Assembly: GCA_913051905.1 (NCBI GenBank)
Contig: CAJXBY010000068.1
Coordinates: 1-12,626 of the forward strand
Reading direction: 5' to 3'
DNA length: 12,626 nucleotides
Origin: an uncultured Gammaproteobacteria bacterium
GTDB lineage: Bacteria > Pseudomonadota > Gammaproteobacteria > Arenicellales > UBA868
Made by a program: the position numbers and the translations under genes. Below the pieces are notes generated by a model. The model saw nothing but the letters and a program-made list of their open reading frames with translations. It searched no databases and was not told the origin of the DNA. Below are positions 7,118-12,626 of the stretch, in pieces (the first letter of the stretch is position 1; each line of letters begins with the position of its first letter).

Positions 7118-7870
7118 TCACAGCAGCAGCGAACTCGAACGCAGGATGCCGGATGCCTTGGTCTTTTCATTGTGGACCTGACGCAGTTGCACCATCAGAT
7201 GATCCAGCTTCGGGCATAACCAGTAATAGAGTTGCCGGCTGGACTGGCGGTCAATCAGGTAGCGGTAGGTTTCTAGTCTTCTTTGGCTGATTATGATGGT
7301 TTCAGGGCCTTGCAAAACGAACTGGTAGGGTCTCAGGCGATCACCTTCGTGAACCAAATAGTGTGGTTCGCTCACTCCGTTGCGTAGGTCAATTCGAGCC
7401 ATCAGTTCAAAGGACAATGGGTCGAGAACTTCTTGGCTGAGTTCAAGCAGGTGCTCGGCACCGCGTGCCTGGGCCCGGCTGACACCGTCTGAGAAGTTGA
7501 ATTCAATGTGAATAGTCCCTTCCGGTTTTCCTGAGCCGTCATCCGCCGTATAAAGGATCGGGACGATCCTGCCACCTTCGAACCTGAAACGCGACGTTTC
7601 AACCGCACTGTCGCGGCCGGCGAGTGAGGCCAGTCCTTTCAGTGTGGTCTTTGCGGTCAGCAGGTACTCGTCGCCATCGCGAGACAATTCCACAGTGCGT
7701 TCTGCTTTGAATGGGGATCGGCTTATTGTGTAGGTCGCAGAGTAGGGTTCCAGCTCGCCCCCCAGACTGAGTGCCGGTGTCAGGGCTGTCAATAGAAGCA
7801 CCGGGGCCACGGAGATCCGGAGTACATAGCTTATGAGAGAGGCATAATGCCGGCTGAAGATGGGATGCAT
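7118..7870 (-). CDS. DUF3108 family exported protein
   Basis: This resembles DUF3108 proteins, a proteobacterial family of unknown function predicted to be secreted to the periplasm. From the ATG at 7870 it is 250 residues. The N-terminus carries a hydrophobic stretch (LRISVAPVLLLTALTPALSLGG) after a basic segment, consistent with a signal peptide cleaved near ALSLGG. The mature part is a beta-rich sequence beginning ELEPYSATYTISR, with the family-like RFEGGRIVPILYT, EFNFSDG, EVLDPLSFELMARIDLR and a C-terminal segment TYRYLIDRQSSRQLYYWLCPKLDHLMVQL. A GTG at 7888 could start it six residues earlier; no strong ribosome site favours either. It ends 142 bp before phnA on the same strand, so co-transcription is possible, but no functional link to phosphonates is evident. 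Confidence 0.72.
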   Translation of the reverse strand: MHPIFSRHYASLISYVLRISVAPVLLLTALTPALSLGGELEPYSATYTISRSPFKAERTVELSRDGDEYLLTAKTTLKGLASLAGRDSAVETSRFRFEGGRIVPILYTADDGSGKPEGTIHIEFNFSDGVSRAQARGAEHLLELSQEVLDPLSFELMARIDLRNGVSEPHYLVHEGDRLRPYQFVLQGPETIIISQRRLETYRYLIDRQSSRQLYYWLCPKLDHLMVQLRQVHNEKTKASGILRSSSLLL

Positions 7871-7965
7871 AATTAAGGGCAGTCTCACGTTGGCAACGGT
7901 TTCATTACAGTATTCTAGAGCACCCGGCCTACAGGTTCATTGCACATTCAAAACCGGCACAAGTT

Positions 7966-8712
7966 ATGAAAATCCGGATCATCACCTACAACATTCACAA
8001 GTGCATCGGTGGAGTCGACCGGCGCTATGCGCCGGAAAGGATCGCGGCGGTGGTTGCACATTACGGGCCAGATGTCGTGCTTCTGCAGGAGGTTGCCAAT
8101 CGGTCCCCGCGCTCGGGAGGTGATCGTCAGGTCGATCTGCTCGGGACCATGCTGGGTTTCCAACACCGCGCATGGTTCCCGAATGTCCGTCTACGCGGAG
8201 GCGGCGAGTATGGCAACGCAGTGCTCAGTCGGTGGCGCCTGACCGCATCCGAAAATGTCGATCTCACCATCCCGCCGAAAAAACGACGTAGCGTGGTGCA
8301 TGTACGTGTTCGCGTGCCCGTAGGAAGCCAGAATCCGGGCCGGCCGCGCTCCCGCACTATTCATCTGTTCAATACACACCTCGGGCTGTCCGGCATAGAA
8401 CGGCGCCTGCAGCTGAAAAAGCTGCTGAGCAGTCCTTCCGTTTCTGCCATGGGTGAACGTATACCGTTGGTGATTGCAGGCGATTTGAACGACATCTGGG
8501 GCACGCTAGGTCGGATGGTCCTGAAACCTGCTGGCTTCCGGGGAAGCCGGGGTACCATACGAACGTTTCCAGCCTATGCACCGGCGCGACCTTTGGACGG
8601 GCTCTACGTCAAAGGTGACCTTGAACTGGTCAAACTCATGCCCTCTCGGCTAAAGCTTGCCCGCCAGGCCTCGGATCACCTGCCTCTAGTGGCAGACGTG
8701 CAATTACGCTGA
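7966..8712 (+). CDS. Endonuclease/exonuclease/phosphatase-fold protein, YbhP-like
   Basis: The 248-residue protein has the four-part signature of the EEP (DNase I-like) metal-dependent phosphoesterase fold: TYNIHK with Asn9, LLQEV with Glu42, NTHLG with His138, AGDLND with Asp173 and Asn175, and the terminal SDHLP with Asp237-His238. The overall order, including GNAVLSRW in the middle and FPAYAPARPLDGLYVK near the end, is like E. coli YbhP, which often neighbours a cardiolipin synthase; none is seen here. No signal peptide is visible, so it is likely cytoplasmic. Whether its substrate is DNA, RNA, a lipid or a small phosphoester is unknown. The ATG at 7966 lacks a clear ribosome site but fits the family start exactly. 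Its TGA directly abuts the stop of the convergent maoC-like gene. Confidence 0.88.
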   Translation: MKIRIITYNIHKCIGGVDRRYAPERIAAVVAHYGPDVVLLQEVANRSPRSGGDRQVDLLGTMLGFQHRAWFPNVRLRGGGEYGNAVLSRWRLTASENVDLTIPPKKRRSVVHVRVRVPVGSQNPGRPRSRTIHLFNTHLGLSGIERRLQLKKLLSSPSVSAMGERIPLVIAGDLNDIWGTLGRMVLKPAGFRGSRGTIRTFPAYAPARPLDGLYVKGDLELVKLMPSRLKLARQASDHLPLVADVQLR

Positions 8713-9183
8713 TCAGGCAAGATAATGGCGGATGATCCAGCGGGCCGCCATGGCCGGCTTGTGCTGTCCTTCGATCTCAACAGTAACGTCGTGGTACAGA
8801 GTCAGTTCGCCCGGTGTCTTCTCCTCAATAGATTCGAGTTTGAAATGTCCCCGGATTCTTGACCCTGACGGGACCGGGGAGAGAAACCGTATTCGGTCAA
8901 ATCCGTAGTTGACCGACATCGCCGTCCCCTTGATCTGCGGCAGGGTCGATTCGACCATCTGTGTTAGGTGGGAGAGAGTCAAAAACCCGTGGGCGATGGT
9001 ACCGTCAAATGGAGTTTCCTTCCTGGCCCTTTCAGGGTCAATATGGATAAACTGGTGATCATTCGTTATCTGCGCGAAATCATCAATCATGTCCTGCGAC
9101 ACATTGATCCAATCTGAAAGCGCCGGCTCCCGCTCCGCTGTTGCTCTGAGTTCATCGACAGATATTTCCGGTGTGCAGGCCAT
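8713..9183 (-). CDS. MaoC-family (R)-enoyl-CoA hydratase-like protein
   Basis: The 156-residue protein is a single hot-dog domain of the MaoC type, which hydrates trans-2-enoyl-CoA to (R)-3-hydroxyacyl-CoA. The hydratase motif is present: DDFAQITNDHQFIHIDPERA, with Asp42 and His47 as the catalytic pair, followed by PFDGTIAHGFLTLSHL. The C-terminal part MSVNYGFDRIRFLSPVPSGSRI matches the strand that lines the dimer interface. DHQ at the active site, instead of DxNP of PhaJ, is usual for the NodN-like branch, so the substrate may differ from polyhydroxyalkanoate precursors. The gene begins with ATG at 9183. A strong palindrome lies seven bases upstream of the start, so its expression may be controlled there. 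Confidence 0.87.
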   Translation of the reverse strand: MACTPEISVDELRATAEREPALSDWINVSQDMIDDFAQITNDHQFIHIDPERARKETPFDGTIAHGFLTLSHLTQMVESTLPQIKGTAMSVNYGFDRIRFLSPVPSGSRIRGHFKLESIEEKTPGELTLYHDVTVEIEGQHKPAMAARWIIRHYLA

Positions 9184-9190
9184 AGTGTGC

Positions 9191-9208
9191 CGCCAGGTTT
9201 ACCTGGCG
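9191..9208. promoter_or_regulatory. 18-bp palindrome between divergent genes, possible operator
   Basis: CGCCAGGT-TT-ACCTGGCG is an inverted repeat with perfect 8-base arms and a 2-base centre. It lies 7 bp upstream of the MaoC ATG (minus strand) and 131 bp before the M50 protease start. Near-perfect symmetry at this size is typical of TetR- or GntR-type operators; it could instead be an mRNA hairpin covering the MaoC ribosome binding region. No regulator gene is adjacent. Confidence 0.45.
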
Positions 9209-9339
9209 AAGTAAGTCATTCGACAGCAGGTAACAGGATACTCTATCGTAAAATCGGTCTTCGCAGAAAACCCGCCAAAATGCCGCAGGTTAGGGTCACG
9301 CCAGCGTACCACCTGGAACTACCACTCGGGGCTTTTTGA

Positions 9340-9984
9340 ATGATGATTCAGCTTATTTATCAGGGGCACTGGTTCCTGTTCAGTCTCATCCTGAGTGCTC
9401 TGGTGGTCTCCCTGTCCTGTCATGAGTTCGGTCATGCCTGGGTGGCCCGTCGCTGTGGCGACACTACCGCCCAGCGGGCCGGACGCCTCACCCTTAATCC
9501 ACTTGCCCATATCGACCCCATGGGGTTGTTGATGGTGATGATCGTGGGTTTCGGTTACGCAAAACCAGTACCAACCGATCCAAGTAGATTCAACTCCCGC
9601 TATGCGGAGTTGTTGGTTGCAGCCGCGGGTCCGGCAATGAATCTCATACTGGCAGTGATTACCGTCAACACCTACCTGGTAGGTCTGCGCTTTGGCTGGT
9701 ATGGGCTGGACGAGGCGCTTCCCCAGAGTTTGATTTTTGTGGCGCGGATAAACCTTCTGCTGATGGTTTTTAACCTGTTGCCGATCGGTGCGCTGGATGG
9801 GCACTATATACTTCCTTATTTTCTGCCCCGAGGACTTTCCCAGCGATATCGGTATCTGAATGCACGCTATGGAAATCTGACGCTGCTTGCGCTAATCGGG
9901 CTTGCAATTCTCGGTGTACCCGTCCTTGAAGGTGTCTGGCGTGTCAGTGACGCACTGCTGCCCATGGTGGCGATCGTCTGGTAA
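9340..9984 (+). CDS. Site-2-protease-like (M50) membrane zinc metallopeptidase
   Basis: The 214-residue protein is hydrophobic with about five predicted membrane segments (roughly residues 11-27, 57-73, 90-116, 130-148 and 178-196). The zinc site HExxH is His28-Glu29-His32 in LSCHEFGHAWVA, inside the first segment, and the third ligand Asp153 lies in NLLPIGALDGHYIL, the counterpart of the NxxPxxxLDG motif. GPAMNLILA also matches the family. Such proteins cleave peptides within the membrane; this short form lacks PDZ or CBS domains and resembles the YwhC/RseP-core type found next to housekeeping genes. The substrate is unknown. GGGG at 9328-9331 could be the ribosome site for the ATG at 9340. 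It precedes the methyltransferase gene by 29 bp, so they may be co-transcribed. Confidence 0.88.
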   Translation: MMIQLIYQGHWFLFSLILSALVVSLSCHEFGHAWVARRCGDTTAQRAGRLTLNPLAHIDPMGLLMVMIVGFGYAKPVPTDPSRFNSRYAELLVAAAGPAMNLILAVITVNTYLVGLRFGWYGLDEALPQSLIFVARINLLLMVFNLLPIGALDGHYILPYFLPRGLSQRYRYLNARYGNLTLLALIGLAILGVPVLEGVWRVSDALLPMVAIVW

Positions 9985-10013
9985 CGGGACCTAGACCTCA
10001 ATCGGGTAAAGCA

Positions 10014-10661
10014 ATGCATAACGGGGATAAGCAGCATTCAGAGAAGGCCGCCCAGCTTCTGGATCGGGCCTATGCCCTGAGCGGGGGAGAGGACGCACGA
10101 CGGCTGTACCGCGATTGGGCATCGACTTACGATCAGCACCTTGAGCAGGATCTTCATTACATTGCACCGGGCCTGATTGCCGACATGCTTGCAGAGGCCC
10201 TGCCGGACCGAGCCGCACGGATACTCGATGTCGGATGCGGTACTGGGTTGGTCGGTGCATATCTGGCCGGCCACGGATTCAGTGCAATTGATGGCCTGGA
10301 TTTTTCTCCAGAGATGCTCACCCGGGCCGAAGACAAAGGCTGCTATACACAACTTGTGGAAGGCGATCTCAATTCAGTGCTGGAAATTCCCAGCCAGATC
10401 TATGATGGAGCGATTTCCTGCGGGACCTTTACCCATGGTCATGTACAGGCGAACGCCTTGGAAGAAATTTTCAGGGTGCTTAAGCCTTCAGGACTATTTG
10501 CCTGTACCGTACACCGTGAGATCTGGCAACCGGCAGGATTTGAATCACGGTTTGCGTCGCTCGTTGGCGACGGCATAGTGGAGTTCGAGAGACAGAAAAT
10601 GGATTCGTACTATGAGGGTTCCGCTGCAGACGGCCATTACTGCCTGGTCCGTAAGCTGTAA
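10014..10661 (+). CDS. Class I SAM-dependent methyltransferase
   Basis: The 215-residue protein has a Rossmann-like methyltransferase fold. Motif I is ILDVGCGTGLVGAYL (residues 70-84), the acidic residue ending the second strand is Asp96 in GLDFSPEML, motif II is EGDLNS, and the post-motif region FRVLKPSGLFACTVH (about residues 153-167) is the usual beta-5 area. The N-terminal YRDWASTYDQHLEQDLHY is the entry segment seen in UbiE/WBSCR27-like methyltransferases. The substrate cannot be named from the sequence. No signal peptide or membrane segment is visible. It begins 29 bp after the M50 gene and ends about 95 bp before the SRP RNA. Confidence 0.87.
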   Translation: MHNGDKQHSEKAAQLLDRAYALSGGEDARRLYRDWASTYDQHLEQDLHYIAPGLIADMLAEALPDRAARILDVGCGTGLVGAYLAGHGFSAIDGLDFSPEMLTRAEDKGCYTQLVEGDLNSVLEIPSQIYDGAISCGTFTHGHVQANALEEIFRVLKPSGLFACTVHREIWQPAGFESRFASLVGDGIVEFERQKMDSYYEGSAADGHYCLVRKL

Positions 10662-10679
10662 GCTCAAACCCCGACGGTG

Positions 10680-10700
10680 TCCGCTGGTGCCTACAGCGGA
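10680..10700 (+). terminator. 7-bp stem hairpin after the methyltransferase gene
   Basis: TCCGCTG, a seven-base loop, then CAGCGGA makes a perfect stem 18 bases after the methyltransferase stop. Only GTGTTAG follows, so the T-run is poor. It may attenuate read-through into ffs, or it may be a protein site next to the proposed ffs promoter. Confidence 0.35.
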
Positions 10701-10704
10701 GTGT

Positions 10705-10710
10705 TAGAAT
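10705..10710 (+). promoter_or_regulatory. Candidate -10 element of the ffs promoter
   Basis: TAGAAT is followed by a GC-rich stretch (GGTGCGCG) like the discriminator of stable-RNA promoters. A start near 10717 would give a leader of about 40 bases before the mature RNA, in line with the RNase P-trimmed leader of E. coli 4.5S RNA. No good -35 hexamer is seen at 16-18 bp. Confidence 0.3.
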
Positions 10711-10755
10711 GGTGCGCGTACCCCGCGTGCCAGGAGCGTAGCCTCGGTCTGTTCT

Positions 10756-10871
10756 GGCGGCGGCAGCCGGTCTCCTCGGTGGCGATAGATTGTGAACCCG
10801 GTCAGGTCCGGAAGGAAGCAGCCGTAGCAGTTGAATCGGGTGCCGGGGTTGGGCTGGCTGGCGCCGCCACC
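10756..10871 (+). ncRNA. ffs: Signal recognition particle RNA, bacterial small type (4.5S RNA)
   Basis: The apical domain that binds Ffh is almost unmistakable: GGTCAGGTCC, the GGAA tetraloop, then GGAAGCAGCC from 10800, with the opposite strand GGGTGCCGGGGTT at about 10838-10850. The ends pair as in other SRP RNAs: TGGCGGCG near 10755-10762 against CGCCGCCA near 10862-10869. The length of about 116 bases agrees with the 114 of E. coli 4.5S RNA, to which the ends were aligned by counting from the conserved core; they may be off by two or three bases. With Ffh, the RNA targets nascent membrane proteins to the FtsY receptor. It lies about 50 bp before dnaX, an order also known from Bacillus and Pseudomonas. 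Small ORFs overlapping it are spurious. Confidence 0.96.
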
Positions 10872-10919
10872 AGAGGCTATCACCAGAAAATGCCTGAATA
10901 GTTTGAGCGATCACCCCTG

Positions 10920-12557
10920 ATGAGTTATCTGGCACTGGCCCGCAAATGGCGACCCCGAAGCTTCGATGAAGTCGTCGGCCAGGAACATGTGGTATCCGTA
11001 TTGGCCAGTGCGCTGGACAACGACCGTGTTCATCATGCCTTCCTGTTTACTGGGACCCGAGGTGTAGGAAAGACCACCCTTGCCAGGCTGCTGGCCAAAG
11101 CGGTGAACTGTGAAAGGGGGGTGAGTTCCAGTCCCTGCGGGACATGCACCGCCTGCCAGGGCGTTGACGAGGGACGCTTCCTCGACCTGCTGGAGGTCGA
11201 TGCCGCATCGCGTACGCGGGTCGACGATACCAGGGAGATCCTTGACAACGTACAGTACACCCCGACACAGGGCCGCTGCAAAATCTATCTCATTGACGAA
11301 GTCCATATGCTGTCCGGTCACAGCTTTAATGCACTGTTGAAGACGCTGGAAGAGCCCCCAGGGCACGTAAAATTTCTGCTAGCGACAACTGATCCTCAGA
11401 AACTTCCGGCGACCATATTGTCACGGTGCCTGCAGTTGAATTTGCGCGTGCTGCATCCGGATCAGATTACCGGACAATTGGAGAAAATTTTGAAGGCAGA
11501 GAATATCGCCTACGATGTGGCAGGTCTCGGGGTGCTCGCACGGGCAGCGTCCGGCAGTATGCGTGACGCATTGAGCCTTCTGGATCAGGGCATCGCCTTC
11601 GGCGGTGGCGGTATTACGGTAGACGAAATGCGGGATATGCTGGGCATGATTGAGACCCGCTTCGTCGAAGAGATACTGCGTGGACTGGCTGCCGGGGATG
11701 GACCCGCGGTTCTGGAGGTGTGCAACAGGATGTCTTCCCGTGCGCTGGACTATATGACGGCCCTGGACGACCTATTGCTTGTCTTGCATGACATCTCACT
11801 TTACCAGACGATGCCCACTGCCCTGGCTGCGAAAGGAGGTGACACCGGACTGGTAGCGGATCTCGCCGGTCTGATGTCTCCTGAAGATATACAGCTTTAT
11901 TATCAGATCGGACTGATTTCGAAAAGAGATCTGCCACTGGCACCGAGTCCAGCGACGGGTTTCGAGATGGCTTTGCTACGAATGCTCGCATTTCGACCAG
12001 ATACTCCGGAAAAGCCTTCAGGTGCGCCAGTTGACAGAACTGATAATCCTAAGGGATCCCGACCGAAGACTACTTCAGCTGCTGCATTACAGCACCATGA
12101 CGCCGTAGATCTCAAAGCTACGGCCAGCCCGCTAGAAGCACGGGACCTGTCGCAACCCGAGGTTTGGGCTGACCTCGTCATGGGTTCGGGTCTTAGTGGA
12201 ATAACACGGGAACTCGCCATGAACCTGTCTCCCTGTCGGTTCAGCGGGCAGACCCTGGAGGTTTCACTGGTCGATTCTCTCGGTCATTTGTTCAGCCCGT
12301 CGCGTCTTGAGGTTATCGAGAAGAATATCGCTGAAGGGCTGGGCCGAACGCTACGGCTAAAGAGAGTGGAAGCCGTACCCGGTGACAATTCGGAGACACC
12401 GGTGATAAGTGAAAAACGCCGGGCTGAAGATGCACGGCTGGAAGCCTACCAGAACCTGATCAATGATCCTGCCGTTCAGGATATCATGAATGTGTTTGAT
12501 GCAACGGTCGTGCCTGATTCAGTAAGGCCCGGCAATCACAAAGGACGAGAACAATGA
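10920..12557 (+). CDS. dnaX: DNA polymerase III subunits tau/gamma
   Basis: DnaX is the ATPase of the clamp loader that opens the beta clamp and ties together replicative polymerases. The start MSYLALARKWRPRSFDEVVGQEHV is the classical DnaX N-terminus. Visible parts are Walker A GTRGVGKT (residues 45-52), the zinc cysteines Cys64, Cys73, Cys76 and Cys79, Walker B LIDEVHML (Asp126-Glu127), sensor 1 ATTDPQKLP, and sensor 2 GSMRDALSLLDQ with Arg215. Domain III ends near residue 365, a polar linker follows, and a tau-type C-terminal domain begins at PEVWADLV (about residue 415). At 545 residues it is about 100 shorter than E. coli tau, mainly in the linker and DnaB-binding region. No A AAA AAG slippery heptamer was found, so a frameshift-made gamma form is not evident. 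It overlaps ybaB by ATGA. Confidence 0.97.
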   Translation: MSYLALARKWRPRSFDEVVGQEHVVSVLASALDNDRVHHAFLFTGTRGVGKTTLARLLAKAVNCERGVSSSPCGTCTACQGVDEGRFLDLLEVDAASRTRVDDTREILDNVQYTPTQGRCKIYLIDEVHMLSGHSFNALLKTLEEPPGHVKFLLATTDPQKLPATILSRCLQLNLRVLHPDQITGQLEKILKAENIAYDVAGLGVLARAASGSMRDALSLLDQGIAFGGGGITVDEMRDMLGMIETRFVEEILRGLAAGDGPAVLEVCNRMSSRALDYMTALDDLLLVLHDISLYQTMPTALAAKGGDTGLVADLAGLMSPEDIQLYYQIGLISKRDLPLAPSPATGFEMALLRMLAFRPDTPEKPSGAPVDRTDNPKGSRPKTTSAAALQHHDAVDLKATASPLEARDLSQPEVWADLVMGSGLSGITRELAMNLSPCRFSGQTLEVSLVDSLGHLFSPSRLEVIEKNIAEGLGRTLRLKRVEAVPGDNSETPVISEKRRAEDARLEAYQNLINDPAVQDIMNVFDATVVPDSVRPGNHKGREQ

Positions 12558-12626
12558 AAGGACCGTTGGGCAATATCATGAAACAGGCCCAGGCCATGCA
12601 GGAGAACCTCAAGAAGGCTCAGGAGG
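12554..12626 (+). CDS. ybaB: YbaB/EbfC nucleoid-associated protein (3' partial)
   Basis: Only the first 24 codons are present: MKGPLGNIMKQAQAMQENLK and four more residues, matching the N-terminal helix of YbaB/EbfC, a small DNA-binding protein of the nucleoid. Its ATG overlaps the dnaX stop as ATGA, indicating translational coupling. The dnaX-ybaB-recR order is widespread in bacteria, so recR probably follows beyond the window. Confidence 0.9.
   Translation, partial: MKGPLGNIMKQAQAMQENLKKAQE

Noticed and set aside
7889..7965. Divergent promoter pair between the DUF3108 and EEP genes
   Set aside because: A TAGAAT on the minus strand and a TTGCAC on the plus strand are visible but neither has a partner hexamer at proper spacing; a promoter must exist here but I cannot place it.
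10677..10901. Small ORFs across the SRP RNA on both strands
   Set aside because: They are explained by the structured RNA gene; no homology or ribosome site supports them.
12411..12425. GAAAAAC in dnaX as a -1 frameshift site
   Set aside because: It is not an X XXY YYZ heptamer in the right phase, is far downstream of where gamma should end, and no clear downstream stem was found.
1..12626. CRISPR array, insertion sequence, tRNA or phage-defence cassette
   Set aside because: No regularly spaced repeats, transposase motifs, tRNA-like cloverleaf with CCA end, or defence-type domains were seen.

Overview
The window looks like chromosomal DNA of a proteobacterium, most probably a gammaproteobacterium, moderately GC-rich by eye. 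The clues are an SRP RNA gene directly before dnaX, dnaX overlapping ybaB by ATGA, a YbhP-like nuclease-fold protein, and dense packing on both strands. I see no insertion sequence, tRNA, CRISPR array, prophage or integron. The lineage is an inference; no rRNA or similar marker is present.

Region 1 (1-3410, + strand) is a three-gene operon for one-carbon acyl chemistry. It holds the C-terminal two thirds of a ThDP-dependent enzyme of the acetolactate synthase/oxalyl-CoA decarboxylase superfamily, a very clear formyl-CoA:oxalate CoA-transferase (frc), and a free-standing protein matching the N-terminal hydrolase domain of 10-formyltetrahydrofolate dehydrogenase. Together they suggest oxalate to oxalyl-CoA to formyl-CoA and CO2, with a folate-linked step for the formyl group. 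This is the most novel-looking arrangement in the window.

Region 2 (3411-4773) is a 313-bp non-coding stretch with hairpins, then a ketopantoate-reductase-family gene on the + strand that ends tail to tail with region 3.

Region 3 (4770-7870, - strand) reads DUF3108 exported protein, phnA (phosphonoacetate hydrolase), phnX (phosphonoacetaldehyde hydrolase). The two Phn enzymes cleave successive intermediates of 2-aminoethylphosphonate breakdown by unrelated chemistries. The transaminase (PhnW) and aldehyde dehydrogenase (PhnY) that usually accompany them are not in the window.

Region 4 (7966-10661) holds ordinary single genes: a YbhP-like EEP-fold protein (+), a MaoC-type hydratase (-), an M50 site-2-protease-like membrane protein (+) and a class I SAM methyltransferase (+). 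A near-perfect 18-bp palindrome lies between the divergent MaoC and M50 genes.

Region 5 (10662-12626) is a core block: the SRP 4.5S RNA gene (ffs), dnaX, and the start of ybaB cut by the window edge.

Two convergent gene pairs (panE-like/phnX and EEP/maoC) overlap or abut exactly at their stop codons, so there is no room for a conventional terminator between them.
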